Origin: an uncultured Phycicoccus sp.
Lineage (GTDB): Bacteria > Actinomycetota > Actinomycetes > Actinomycetales > Dermatophilaceae
DNA: 64,000 nt
Direction of reading: 5' to 3'
Assembly (NCBI RefSeq): GCF_947495705.1
Contig: NZ_CANLZR010000005.1
Location: 62,001 to 126,000 of the forward strand
The notes beneath the pieces are model-generated. The model was not told the DNA's origin, searched no databases, and worked only from the letters and a program-made list of their open reading frames with translations. A program made the position numbers and the translations under genes. Each line of letters starts with the position of its first letter. The first letter of the stretch is position 1. Shown in pieces: positions 39,884-47,795 of the stretch.

Positions 39884-40705
39884 TCAGCGCAGGTGGCTCG
39901 CGCCGTTGAAGTCCAGGACGGCGCCCGAGGCCCACTCGGCGCCGGGCTCGGCCAGCGTGACGACGGCGGCCGCGACCTCCTCGGGGGTGGCCACCCGGTG
40001 GAACGGGCTCTGCGCGCGGGTCGCCTCGGCGGCGGCCGGGTCGGCCATGGCGTAGCCGGCCATCTCGGTGGCGATGAACCCCGGGGCGATCGAGGTGACG
40101 GCGATGCCGTGCGGGGCGAGGTGCTGGGCCATGGACTGACCGAACGCGTGCAGCCCCGCCTTGCTGGCGCCGTACGCGGGGATGTCGGGCTCGCCGCGGT
40201 AGGCGCCGCGCGACCCGACGTTGACGACCCGGCCGACGGGAACGCCCTCGGCCGGGGGCGTGTCGATCATCTGCCGGGCGACGCACCACGTGAGGGTCGC
40301 GGGCCCCATGAGGTTGGTGGCCAGGGTGCGCTGCCACACCTGCACCCAGTCCTCGTAGGACGTCGCGTCGAGGGGATGGTCCCCGCGACGGCTGCCCGCC
40401 GACCCGGGCGGGACGATCATCGCCGCGTTGTTGACGAGGACGTCGACCCGGCCCAGCACGTCGACGGCCCGGGCGGCGAGCCCGGGGACCGCGTCGGGGT
40501 CCCCGAGGTCGGCCGCCGCTCGCCCGTGGCCGACGCCGTCGAGGGAGTCGAGGACGGCGTGGGCGAGGTCGAGGCTGTGGGGGCCGCTGTGGTGGACCAG
40601 GACCCGGTCGCCGCGAGCCGCGAAGGCCCGCGCCACGGCGGCCCCGACCCCACGGGAGGCGCCGGTGACGAGGACACCACGGGACCGGGGCTCGTGCTCG
40701 CTCAT
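39884..40705 (-). CDS. Short-chain dehydrogenase/reductase
   Basis: NAD(P)-dependent oxidoreductase of unknown substrate. 273 residues from ATG 40705 (a GTG three codons upstream is possible). TGASRGVGAAVARAF cofactor loop, VDVLVNNAAM, catalytic Ser in VVNVGSRGAYRGEP, and YGASKAG (Tyr-x3-Lys). The loop after NNAAM is enlarged. TAGGGT lies 7 nt before the ATG and coincides with the stop codon region of the preceding gene. Confidence 0.9.
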   Translation of the reverse strand: MSEHEPRSRGVLVTGASRGVGAAVARAFAARGDRVLVHHSGPHSLDLAHAVLDSLDGVGHGRAAADLGDPDAVPGLAARAVDVLGRVDVLVNNAAMIVPPGSAGSRRGDHPLDATSYEDWVQVWQRTLATNLMGPATLTWCVARQMIDTPPAEGVPVGRVVNVGSRGAYRGEPDIPAYGASKAGLHAFGQSMAQHLAPHGIAVTSIAPGFIATEMAGYAMADPAAAEATRAQSPFHRVATPEEVAAAVVTLAEPGAEWASGAVLDFNGASHLR

Positions 40706-40712
40706 GGCGGCC

Positions 40713-40718
40713 ACCCTA
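40713..40718 (-). promoter_or_regulatory. -10 box for leaderless SDR transcript, overlapping the upstream stop codon
   Basis: TAGGGT 7 nt before the SDR ATG; its first three bases are the TAG stop of the SRPBCC gene (40718-40716). Confidence 0.4.
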
Positions 40719-41156
40719 GTGACCGGCGCGCACTCCCCCGGCCTCGCACCGGGCCTTGAGCCCGGCGGCCTCGGCGGCGAGGTAGCGGTCGGTGAGGCCG
40801 GCGTAGAGGCGGCCCGTCACCGACCCGAGCCAGCCGCTCTGGTCGACGGCCAGCCGGACCCGGCTGCCACCGTCGGGGAGGGCCTCGATCTCGTGCCGTG
40901 CGGTGGTCCTGACCCCGGGTCCGGTCGCGACCCAGGTGAACGCCCGCCCCGGCTCCAGGTCGGTGACGACGTACTCGGTCTGCGGCACCTTGGGCTGGCT
41001 GATCCTGGCTCGTGACCCGGTCCGCAGCGGCCCCTCGTCGAGGCGGCGCACCGACGTCACCGTCTCGGTCCACTCCGACCATCGCTCGACGTCGACGAGC
41101 ACCTCCCACACGCGGTCCGTGGGTGCCGCGATCTCCACCGTGGTGCTCTGCTCCAT
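40716..41156 (-). CDS. SRPBCC/polyketide-cyclase-like ligand-binding protein
   Basis: Small START-like fold protein; ligand unknown. 146 residues from ATG 41156 (CAGGG upstream). Typical elements: VEIAAPTDRVWEVLVDVERWSEWTETV-type opening (split: APTDRVWEVL, then DVERWSEW), GSRARISQPKVPQTEYVV, a central antiparallel sheet and a C-terminal amphipathic helix after QSGWLGSVTGRLYAG. Ten nt separate it from the SDR gene, so they are likely cotranscribed. Confidence 0.85.
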   Translation of the reverse strand: MEQSTTVEIAAPTDRVWEVLVDVERWSEWTETVTSVRRLDEGPLRTGSRARISQPKVPQTEYVVTDLEPGRAFTWVATGPGVRTTARHEIEALPDGGSRVRLAVDQSGWLGSVTGRLYAGLTDRYLAAEAAGLKARCEAGGVRAGH

Positions 41157-41202
41157 CCCTGCATCGTCGCGCAACGGGCCCGGTGCCGTCGACGGGTGCG
41201 GC

Positions 41203-41682
41203 TCACCCCGAGGCGGGCGGGTCCAGCCGGACCTCCACGTGCCGCTCGGACGGCGGGCCGAAGCCCACCCGCTCGTAGAGCGCGCGCGCCTCCGGGACGG
41301 CGATGAGCTGGATGCGCGTCACTCCGTCGCCCTCGGCCCAGCCCAGCAGGGTGCGCAGCAGCCGCTCACCGATGCCGTGGTTCCTCGCATCGACGCTCAC
41401 GTACACGAGGCTGATGTGGAACCACGCGGTGGCCGGCCGGCCGGCGCTGGGCAGCTGCTGGACCCGGGTGCCGTGCAGCACCCCGAGCGGCCGGCCGGAC
41501 CCGGACTCAGCGAGCCAGGTACGACGCGCCCGGTCTCGCAGCCACGCGTCGGCGAAGGTGTCGAGGAAGCCCGGCGGCACGGCGACGCCGCGTTCGCGCT
41601 CGTCCTGGATGTGCAGCGCCGCGACCGAGAACGCGTCCGTGGGCACGGCCTCGCGGACGCGCACCGCCTGGGTGGTCTCCAC
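41203..41682 (-). CDS. GNAT-family N-acetyltransferase behind a possible leader-peptide attenuator
   Basis: 159 residues from GTG 41682 (GGGA 3 nt upstream). VREAVPTDAFSVAALHI opens the fold; the acetyl-CoA motif is LVYVSVDARNHGIGERLLRTL, in which the usual R/Q-x2-G-x-G/A loop reads RNHGIG; ARALYERVGF closes it. Substrate not known. The 240 nt upstream hold a promoter, hairpins and a small reading frame that stops 14 nt before this GTG, so its expression may depend on translation of that leader. Confidence 0.87.
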   Translation of the reverse strand: METTQAVRVREAVPTDAFSVAALHIQDERERGVAVPPGFLDTFADAWLRDRARRTWLAESGSGRPLGVLHGTRVQQLPSAGRPATAWFHISLVYVSVDARNHGIGERLLRTLLGWAEGDGVTRIQLIAVPEARALYERVGFGPPSERHVEVRLDPPASG

Positions 41683-41696
41683 GGTCCCAGCATGGC

Positions 41697-41816
41697 CTAG
41701 ATGCCCCACACATGGGTGAGGCCCCGGCAAAGTATGAGTTTGCCGGGGCCTCGTCGACATGGGGTGATGCTCCACGCCTTCACGAGTCGGATGTCGGTCG
41801 CCACCACCCGCATCAC
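41697..41816 (-). CDS. Candidate 39-residue leader peptide upstream of the GNAT gene
   Basis: GTG at 41816 directly followed by ATG at 41813, with GAGGAG 7 nt before the GTG; the frame ends in TAG at 41699-41697, 14 nt before the GNAT start. The peptide opens MRVVATDIRLVKAWSIT and ends LTHVWGI. The first 17 codons have the strong third-position GC typical of the genome, while the codons lying in the 14-bp hairpin do not. No family is recognised. It could equally be a chance frame in a structured leader. Confidence 0.35.
   Translation of the reverse strand: MMRVVATDIRLVKAWSITPCRRGPGKLILCRGLTHVWGI
41718..41752 (-). terminator. 14-bp hairpin inside the leader reading frame
   Basis: Perfect arms GAGGCCCCGGCAAA (41718-41731) and TTTGCCGGGGCCTC (41739-41752) with a 7-nt loop. 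It covers codons 22 to 33 of the leader frame and lies 36 nt before the GNAT start, where a transcription attenuator would be placed. No U-tract follows, as is common for actinobacterial terminators. Confidence 0.7.
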
Positions 41817-41828
41817 CGGGTAGCTCCT

Positions 41829-41894
41829 CGCGGCGAAACCGCGTGGCCTGGCGGCCTCTTCCGTCTCGGTCCCTCCATCACCGAAGTGGTGGAG
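41829..41894 (-). other. Two further hairpins in the GNAT leader
   Basis: Read on the minus strand: CTCCACCAC-TTCG-GTGATGGAG (41894-41873) closes on a stable C(UUCG)G tetraloop with one mismatch in the stem; CGCGG-TTTCG-CCGCG (41843-41829) ends at the ribosome-binding site of the leader frame. The UUCG loop exists only on this strand, supporting leftward transcription. Confidence 0.5.
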
Positions 41895-41901
41895 TGGGAT
41901 A

Positions 41902-41931
41902 TTTCTAGTCCTGCCCGGACCCCCTTCGCAA
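41902..41931 (-). promoter_or_regulatory. Promoter for the GNAT leader transcript
   Basis: TTGCGA (41931-41926), 18-nt spacer, TAGAAA followed by T (41907-41902) on the minus strand, within the most AT-rich stretch of the region. An AAA triplet lies 4 nt upstream of the -35 box, the arrangement described for WhiB7-dependent promoters; that link is speculative. Confidence 0.45.
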
Positions 41932-42058
41932 GGGGTTTGCGGACCTCGTCGTCACCCGTTCCGGCGACGGCGGCGTGTCGTCGGCGTGTCGTGTGACGGG
42001 CGGGACGTCGGCTCGTCAGGTGGCCGCACGTCCCGCCATCCGGACGTCTCCGGGCGGG
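41932..42058. other. Gap between the GNAT promoter and thrS with the thrS terminator
   Basis: No gene seen. Arms GGCGGGACGT (41999-42008) and ACGTCCCGCC (42028-42037), 10 bp with a 19-nt loop, lie 22 nt after the thrS stop and probably terminate it. The rest is short CG-rich repeats of no clear structure. Confidence 0.5.
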
Positions 42059-44044
42059 TCAGACCTGCCGCTTGTCGCGGACGGCGGCGACGACCTCGGC
42101 GACGGCGTCGGCGACCGGCACCCCGTTCTTCTGGGTCCCGTCGCGGTACCGGAAGGACACCGCTCCGGCGGAGCGGTCGTCCTCCCCCGCGATGAGGACG
42201 AACGGGACCTTCGCCTTGGAGGCGTTGCGGATCTTCTTCGGGAACCGGTCGTCGGACTCGTCGAGCTCGAAGCGCAGACCCTCGGCCGCCAGCCGCTCGC
42301 CGACGTCGCGCAGGTAGGGCGCGAACTCGTCGGCGACGGGGACCCCGAGCACCTGCACCGGCGAGAGCCAGGGCGGGAAGGCGCCGGCGTAGTGCTCGAC
42401 GAGGACCCCGATGAACCGCTCGATAGACCCGAACTTCGCCGAGTGGATCATCACCGGTTGCTGGCGGGTCCCGTCGGCGGCCTGGTACTCGAGGCCGAAG
42501 CGCTCGGGCTGGTTGAAGTCGTACTGGATCGTCGACATCTGCCAGGTACGCCCGATGGCGTCCTTGGCCTGCACCGAGATCTTCGGGCCGTAGAAGGCCG
42601 CCCCGCCGGGGTCGTCGACGAGCGCCACCCCGAACTTCTCGGCCGTCGTGCGGAGCACCTCGGTGGCCTCGTCCCACTGCTCCTGCGACCCGATGAACTT
42701 GTCCTTCTTCTCGCCATCGGTGGCGCGGGTCGACAGCTCGAAGTAGTAGTCGTCGAGCCCGAAGTCCTCGAGCAGGCCCACGACGAACCGCAGGAGGTGC
42801 TCGATCTCCGCCGGAGCCTGCTCCGGGGTGACGTACGAGTGCGAGTCGTCCTGGGTCATCGCGCGGACCCGGGTCAGGCCGTGGACGACGCCGGACTTCT
42901 CGAACCGGTACACCGAGCCGAACTCGAAGAGCCGCATCGGCAGCTCGCGGTACGAGCGGCCGCGCGAGCGGAAGATGAGGTTGTGCATCGGGCAGTTCAT
43001 CGCCTTGAGGCGGTACTCCGAGTGCTCCAGCTCCATCGGGGGGAACATCGTGTCGGCGTAGTACGGCAGGTGCCCCGAGGTGTGGAAGAGCCCCTCCTTG
43101 CTGATGTGCGGGGTCCCGACGTACTGGAACCCCTCCTCGATGTGCCGGCGGCGGACGTAGTCCTCCATCTCGCGCTTGATGACCCCGCCCTTGGGGTGGA
43201 AGACGACCATCCCGGAGCCGAGCTCGTCGGGGAAGGAGTAGAGGTCGAGCTCGGACCCGAGCTTGCGGTGGTCGCGCTTCTCGGCCTCCGCGAGGCGCTC
43301 GAGGTAGGCCTTGAGCTCGTCCTTGGACGGCCAGGCGGTGCCGTAGATGCGCTGGAGCTGGGGGTTCTTCTCGGACCCGCGCCAGTACGCGGCAGCGCTG
43401 CGCATCAGCTTGAAGGCGTTGCCGAGGACCTTGGTGGTCGGGACGTGCGGGCCCCGGCACAGGTCGCCCCAGGCCACCGTGCCGTCGCGACGCACGTTGT
43501 CGTAGATCGTCAGCTGCGACCCGCCGACCTCGACCTCGGCGCCCTCGGCGGCGTCCTCGGCGGCCCCGCCCTTGAGCCCGATGAGCTCGATCTTGTACGG
43601 CTCGCCCGCCAGCTCGACGGCGGCGTCCTCGTCGGACACCTCGCGCCGGTGGAAGGTCTGGCCCTCGTTGACGATGCGCTGCATGACCTTCTCGAGGGCC
43701 TTCAGGTCCTCGGGTGTGAACGGGGTCTCGACGTCGAAGTCGTAGTAGAAGCCGTCCCGCACGGGCGGACCGATGCCGAGCTTCGCGGACGGGTGGACCT
43801 CCTGCACCGCCTGGGCCAGGACGTGCGCGGCCGAGTGGCGCAGCACGTCGAGGCCGTCCTGCTCGGCGGCGGTGACGGGTTCGACGACCTCGCCGTCGGC
43901 GGCCGGCAGGTGGAGGTCGCGCAGCTCGCCGCCGACCCGGGCGACGAGGACGCTGCGGTCCTCGCCGAGGAGGTCGCCGTAGGTCGTGCCCTCGGCCACC
44001 GCTCGCTCGCTCCCGGCGACGTGGACGGTGATCTGGGCAGACAT
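42059..44044 (-). CDS. thrS: Threonine--tRNA ligase
   Basis: Charges tRNA-Thr and edits mischarged Ser. 661 residues from ATG 44044 (CAGGAG upstream). TGS domain (about 1-60), editing domain with [12 protein letters not shown], class II core with [10 protein letters not shown] zinc-binding Cys, [20 protein letters not shown] and TQDDSH, and the C-terminal anticodon domain. TAGCAT (44103-44098) is a plausible -10 with a leader of about 48 nt; no T-box structure is seen. Confidence 0.97.
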   Translation of the reverse strand: MSAQITVHVAGSERAVAEGTTYGDLLGEDRSVLVARVGGELRDLHLPAADGEVVEPVTAAEQDGLDVLRHSAAHVLAQAVQEVHPSAKLGIGPPVRDGFYYDFDVETPFTPEDLKALEKVMQRIVNEGQTFHRREVSDEDAAVELAGEPYKIELIGLKGGAAEDAAEGAEVEVGGSQLTIYDNVRRDGTVAWGDLCRGPHVPTTKVLGNAFKLMRSAAAYWRGSEKNPQLQRIYGTAWPSKDELKAYLERLAEAEKRDHRKLGSELDLYSFPDELGSGMVVFHPKGGVIKREMEDYVRRRHIEEGFQYVGTPHISKEGLFHTSGHLPYYADTMFPPMELEHSEYRLKAMNCPMHNLIFRSRGRSYRELPMRLFEFGSVYRFEKSGVVHGLTRVRAMTQDDSHSYVTPEQAPAEIEHLLRFVVGLLEDFGLDDYYFELSTRATDGEKKDKFIGSQEQWDEATEVLRTTAEKFGVALVDDPGGAAFYGPKISVQAKDAIGRTWQMSTIQYDFNQPERFGLEYQAADGTRQQPVMIHSAKFGSIERFIGVLVEHYAGAFPPWLSPVQVLGVPVADEFAPYLRDVGERLAAEGLRFELDESDDRFPKKIRNASKAKVPFVLIAGEDDRSAGAVSFRYRDGTQKNGVPVADAVAEVVAAVRDKRQV

Positions 44045-44097
44045 GTGCGGCGCTCCTGGGGTCGGGACACGCGCCGGTGACTCCGGCACGCGCGACG

Positions 44098-44103
44098 ATG
44101 CTA
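44098..44103 (-). promoter_or_regulatory. -10 box of thrS
   Basis: TAGCAT on the minus strand, 53 nt before the thrS ATG. Confidence 0.4.
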
Positions 44104-44150
44104 TCGAGCGCGCCGGGCCCCGGTCGCCCGAGTTCCCCGGCGGAGCCGCG

Positions 44151-45329
44151 TCACCCGGTCGACGGGTGCAGCGCGATCATCGCGATGTCGTCACGGGGCA
44201 CGCCCCCCTGGAAGCGCAGGACGTCGTCCAGCACGCGGGCGACGAGTGTCCCCACGTCGCCGGAGGCACCCGCGAGGAGCTGCATGAGCCGACCCTCGCC
44301 GTAGAAGCCCTCCGGGCCGCGGGCCTCGGTGACACCGTCGGTGTACAGGAGGAGCGTGCTGCGCGGGCCGAGGTCGATCCGCACGTCCTCGTAGACCGCG
44401 TCGTCGAACGCGCCCACCAGACACGTGGGTTCGTCGACCGGCCGGGGCGGGTGCGAGCGCTCGAGCAGCACGGCGGGTGGGTGGCCGCCGTTGGCCATGG
44501 TGACCTGCCAGTGCCCGTCGACGTGTCGCAGGCGGAGCACGACGGTGGTGCAGAAGCGCTCGGTGGGGTGGTGGATGAGCACCTGGTTGAGCTGGCGGAG
44601 GATCTCGGCAGGACTGCCCTCGGACACGGCCAGGGCCCGGATCGAGTGCCGGGCCAGGGTCGCGACGACCGCTGCCCCGACACCCTTGCCGGAGACGTCG
44701 CCGAGGGTGACCACCCAGTCGCGGTCGGCGAGCTGGAAGACGTCGTGGAAGTCGCCACCGATCTCGTGGCCGTCGCCCGCAGGTCGGTACGCGGTCGCGA
44801 CGTCCATCCCCTCGATCCGCGGGCTCCGCGGCGGCATGAGCGTCTCCTGCAGGGTGCGGGCGAGTTCGGCCGAGTGCCGCTCGGACTTCTCGGCCCGGCG
44901 CTTGGCCGCCAGCAGCTCCTGCTCGTAGTGCCGACGCTCGGTCGCGTCGAACACCGCCACCCGAGTGACGTGCGGGGCTCCGTCCGTGCTGCGTTCGAGG
45001 ACGGCGTTGACGAGCACCGGGAGCACCGAGCCGTCCGTCCGCACGAGATCCAGCGCGATCTCCTTGACGGTGCCCTGCCCGTGGAGCAGCGGCTGGTAGT
45101 GGGTCTCGTGGAACAGCCGCGATCCCGCCGTGAGCAGGTCGGTGAACGGGTGACCCGTCACCCCCCGGTCCTCGTCGTCGCCGAGCCAGGTGAGGAAGGT
45201 CCGGTTGGCCTTGGCGACGCGGCCGTCGGGCAGGACCGAGAGATAACCGCACGGGGCCTGCTCGTACAGCGCCTCGGGGTCGTCCTCGAGCAGCGCTCTC
45301 TCGAACGCCAGCATCGCCGCCGCGCGCAT
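44151..45329 (-). CDS. rsbP: PAS-PP2C (SpoIIE-type) phosphatase, RsbP-like
   Basis: Serine phosphatase that in the Bacillus energy-stress pathway dephosphorylates the anti-anti-sigma factor RsbV. 392 residues: PAS domain (about 15-132; [29 protein letters not shown]), a coiled-coil linker (about 135-165), then the SpoIIE domain with [34 protein letters not shown] and RDDIAMIAL, giving all metal-binding Asp residues. It begins 7 nt after the rsbQ-like gene, the same gene order and domain make-up as rsbQP. No RsbV, RsbW or sigma factor gene is in the window. Confidence 0.88.
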   Translation of the reverse strand: MRAAAMLAFERALLEDDPEALYEQAPCGYLSVLPDGRVAKANRTFLTWLGDDEDRGVTGHPFTDLLTAGSRLFHETHYQPLLHGQGTVKEIALDLVRTDGSVLPVLVNAVLERSTDGAPHVTRVAVFDATERRHYEQELLAAKRRAEKSERHSAELARTLQETLMPPRSPRIEGMDVATAYRPAGDGHEIGGDFHDVFQLADRDWVVTLGDVSGKGVGAAVVATLARHSIRALAVSEGSPAEILRQLNQVLIHHPTERFCTTVVLRLRHVDGHWQVTMANGGHPPAVLLERSHPPRPVDEPTCLVGAFDDAVYEDVRIDLGPRSTLLLYTDGVTEARGPEGFYGEGRLMQLLAGASGDVGTLVARVLDDVLRFQGGVPRDDIAMIALHPSTG

Positions 45330-45336
45330 GGCGGTG

Positions 45337-46137
45337 TCAGCCCCGCACGGCGAGGAAGGTGTCGATGGCGTCCACGACCGCCTCGGGCGCGCTCAGGTGC
45401 GGGCAGTGCCCGGTGGCGTCCAGGACGACCAGGCTCGCGTCGGGGAGGTGGTCGGCGACGTACGCCCCCACCTGTGGCGCGGCGATGACGTCCTCCCGGC
45501 ACTGCAGGACGAGGCTGGGCGCGGAGACGCGAGCCAGGTCGTCGCGGTTGTCCGAGAGGAACGTGGCCCGGGCGAACCGCTCCGCGATGTCGGGGTCCAC
45601 GGTGCAGAAGCTGGCCTCGAGCTCCCGGCCCAGCTCGGGGCGGTCCGGGTTGCCCATGATGGCCGGGGCCATCGACGCGGACCAGCCCAGGTAGTTGCTG
45701 GCCAGGGAGTCGAGGAGGCCGTCGATGTCGTCGGGGTCGAAGCCGCCCCGGTAGTCGGCGTCGTTGAGGTAGCACGGGGACGGTCCCACCATCACGTGGG
45801 CCGCGAACAGGTCCGGTGCCTGGATCTCGGCCAGCACGCCGATCATCGCCGAGACCGAGTGCCCCACGAAGACGACCCGGGTGAGACCCAGCTCGCGCAG
45901 GATCCGGACGACGTCGTCGGCGTAGCCGGTCAGGCTCGCGTAGCGCTCCGGGTCGTAGGGGGCCCGGGCTCTGCCGGAGCCGACGTAGTCGAACTGGATG
46001 ACGCGGTACCGGTCCTCGAAGTGGGGGGCCACGTGGCGCCACATGGTCTGGTCGCAGCCGAAACCGTGGGCGAACACCATCGCCGGTCCGTTGGCTTTCC
46101 CGCCGTCGGACACGTTGAAGGCCTCGCGGATCCCCAT
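45337..46137 (-). CDS. rsbQ: Alpha/beta hydrolase, RsbQ-like
   Basis: Partner of the PAS-PP2C phosphatase; in Bacillus RsbQ is needed for RsbP activation and is thought to supply a small hydrophobic ligand to its PAS domain. 266 residues. FAHGFGCDQTMWRHVAPHFE, FDYVGSGRA, nucleophile Ser94 in FVGHSVSAMIG, MVGPSPCYLND, Asp216 and His244 (ATGHCPHLSAPE) follow the RsbQ sequence closely, more than generic hydrolases. TACCGT lies 7 nt before the ATG, suggesting a leaderless rsbQP mRNA. Confidence 0.9.
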   Translation of the reverse strand: MGIREAFNVSDGGKANGPAMVFAHGFGCDQTMWRHVAPHFEDRYRVIQFDYVGSGRARAPYDPERYASLTGYADDVVRILRELGLTRVVFVGHSVSAMIGVLAEIQAPDLFAAHVMVGPSPCYLNDADYRGGFDPDDIDGLLDSLASNYLGWSASMAPAIMGNPDRPELGRELEASFCTVDPDIAERFARATFLSDNRDDLARVSAPSLVLQCREDVIAAPQVGAYVADHLPDASLVVLDATGHCPHLSAPEAVVDAIDTFLAVRG

Positions 46138-46144
46138 TCGGCGA

Positions 46145-46150
46145 ACGGTA
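46145..46150 (-). promoter_or_regulatory. -10 box for leaderless rsbQP transcript
   Basis: TACCGT on the minus strand, 7 nt before the rsbQ-like ATG and downstream of the preceding terminator. Confidence 0.45.
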
Positions 46151-46184
46151 CGGCACGCGGACCCACCGTCGGTACCCGTTCACG

Positions 46185-46210
46185 TCATCGGGGTCGGCGG
46201 ACCCCGATGA
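46185..46210 (-). terminator. Terminator of the phosphotransferase gene
   Basis: Perfect 11-bp arms TCATCGGGGTC (46185-46195) and GACCCCGATGA (46200-46210) with a 4-nt loop, directly after the stop at 46213. It separates the phosphotransferase from rsbQP. Confidence 0.8.
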
Positions 46211-46212
46211 CC

Positions 46213-47226
46213 TCAGCCGGGCACGTCGAGCCGGAAGACGCCGGTCTCGAGCCAGTGCCGCAGCCGCACCACGGTGGTGCGGAGGTACTCCTGCGCCATG
46301 GCCCGCAGCGACGCCGTCCGGGACCCGAGCAGGTCGTTGGCGAGAAGCAGCTGCCGGGAGGCGACGAGCGCCTCGAGGTCGGCGGGATCGACCTCGGGCA
46401 GCGGTGACACCTCGGCGTAGCCGGCACGCAGGGCGGCCTCGGCCCCGTCGGCTGCGCTGCGGCGCAGGTAGAAGCTCGTGATCGCGAGGTCGAGGACGGG
46501 CACCCCGAGACCGGCGTCGTCGAAGTCGAAGACGGCGATCCGCCCCTGATGCCATTTGAGGTTGCCGCCGTGGAGGTCGGCGTGCAGCGGGAGGACGGCG
46601 GCGTCCGCGTACACCCGGGCGAAGGCCTCGCGAGCGCGGCCCAGCCCCTCCTCGACGACCCCGCGCTCGGCGCGCGACAGGCCCGCCGCGCTCGGGAGCA
46701 CCTCGGGGTCCCCGAAGAGCGGGTCGTCGAAACGCGGCAGCGTGGCGCCGGCCGGCAGGGACCAGTCGGTCGCGTGGCGGTGCAGCAGGGCGGTCGTCCG
46801 GCCGAGGGAGTGCGCCCACTCCGTCCCCGCGTGGTCGCGGGCGTCCTCCCCCTCGAGCCAGGAGGCGGCGGTGACGAGCACCGGCCGGTCGAGACCGGCG
46901 GGCGAGGTGGTGACGAACCAGTCCCCGGACCCGGTCCGCAGCGGCCGTGGCACTGCGACGTCGGTCTCGGTGGCGATCGCCTCCTGCCAGGCCTGCTGGG
47001 CGGTGACGTTGGCCGGCGTGCTCTTGGAGTTCGTTCCCACCCGCAGCGCCACCCGGCGCCCGTCGACGGTGTCGACCCGGAAGGTCGTGTTGTACGCGTG
47101 CAGGACCGGCTCCAGGCGCTGCACCTCGAGACCGAACGCCGTCGCGGCCTCGCGGGCGACCGGGCGCAGCGCCTCGATCTGCGCGGCCTCGTCGAGCTCG
47201 TCGTACCCCGGGGCGTGCGTCGTCAC
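46213..47226 (-). CDS. APH/homoserine-kinase-like phosphotransferase
   Basis: Phosphorylates a small molecule with ATP; substrate not determined. 337 residues from GTG 47226. Kinase-like fold with LRVGTNSKST at the N-lobe, catalytic loop LPLHADLHGGNLKW (HADLHGGN for the usual HGDLHxxN) and metal-binding DFDDAGLGVPVLDLA. The sequence looks closer to the homoserine-kinase II/MTR-kinase type than to aminoglycoside resistance enzymes, so resistance should not be assumed. Confidence 0.88.
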   Translation of the reverse strand: MTTHAPGYDELDEAAQIEALRPVAREAATAFGLEVQRLEPVLHAYNTTFRVDTVDGRRVALRVGTNSKSTPANVTAQQAWQEAIATETDVAVPRPLRTGSGDWFVTTSPAGLDRPVLVTAASWLEGEDARDHAGTEWAHSLGRTTALLHRHATDWSLPAGATLPRFDDPLFGDPEVLPSAAGLSRAERGVVEEGLGRAREAFARVYADAAVLPLHADLHGGNLKWHQGRIAVFDFDDAGLGVPVLDLAITSFYLRRSAADGAEAALRAGYAEVSPLPEVDPADLEALVASRQLLLANDLLGSRTASLRAMAQEYLRTTVVRLRHWLETGVFRLDVPG

Positions 47227-47296
47227 GGGACCCAGTGCACCAGAACACCGGAGGCGGCCGCCACGCGCGATGCGTGACGGCCGCCCGGGGTGCTGG

Positions 47297-47617
47297 TCAG
47301 GAGCCGTAGCTCCCGTTGCACGTGATGACGTGGCTGATGGACTTGGTCGAGGTGTAGACCCAAGGTTCGAAGCCCATCAACTCCATGGTGCTGGACGTCC
47401 CGGCCTTGAAGACGTAGAAGCCGGACCCCTGCTCGATCGTCCAGGACTTGACACCGTCGGCCAGCTCGACCTTGGTGCAGGTGACGCCGTACTCGTTCTC
47501 CCAGTAGGACGTGTGGTTGAGCCGCGGGTCGACGCCCGCGGAGGCGGGCCCGACGACGGCGATGCCGGCGACGGCTGCCGCCGCGGCGGCAGCCAGAACT
47601 CGGGTGGTGAGGCGCAT
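47297..47617 (-). CDS. Small secreted protein of unknown function
   Basis: 106 residues from ATG 47617 with AGGGAG upstream. A clear Sec signal peptide (about 1-27: RLTTRVLAAAAAAAVAG, cleavage near PASAG) leaves a mature protein of about 79 residues with two Cys (in VTCTKVEL and VITCNGSYGS), likely a disulfide, and aromatic-rich strands (YWENEYG, GSGFYVF, FEPWVY). No family recognised. Its 5' leader of about 65 nt contains a 6-bp hairpin (47643-47665). Confidence 0.85.
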   Translation of the reverse strand: MRLTTRVLAAAAAAAVAGIAVVGPASAGVDPRLNHTSYWENEYGVTCTKVELADGVKSWTIEQGSGFYVFKAGTSSTMELMGFEPWVYTSTKSISHVITCNGSYGS

Positions 47618-47687
47618 GGTGGTACTCCCTTGGTCGTGGAATCGGTTGCCCTCTGCAATCAACCGGCCCGACCGGACCGGACTCGTC

Positions 47688-47693
47688 ACGGTA
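47688..47693 (-). promoter_or_regulatory. Possible -10 box of the small secreted protein gene
   Basis: TACCGT on the minus strand, 70 nt before the ATG; the leader carries CGGTTG/CAACCG arms. Confidence 0.35.
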
Positions 47694-47795
47694 GTCCTGC
47701 CCGTGTCGCGCGGGAAGACCCCGGCGGGGCGACGTCGTCGCAGGTCCGGGGCCCCTGGGGCGGGAGAAACCGGAGGCCACTCGTGGGGCGATTCG

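Noticed and set aside
41712-41996. 94-codon plus-strand frame in the thrS-GNAT gap
   Set aside because: No ribosome-binding site or family, and it runs through hairpins whose UUCG loop points to transcription from the other strand.
44045-44150. T-box riboswitch upstream of thrS
   Set aside because: Only about 100 nt are available, with no specifier stem or T-box sequence; a simple promoter and leader fit.
46213-47226. Aminoglycoside resistance phosphotransferase
   Set aside because: Only the general kinase motifs are present, and the sequence is nearer to homoserine-kinase-like enzymes; no resistance context.
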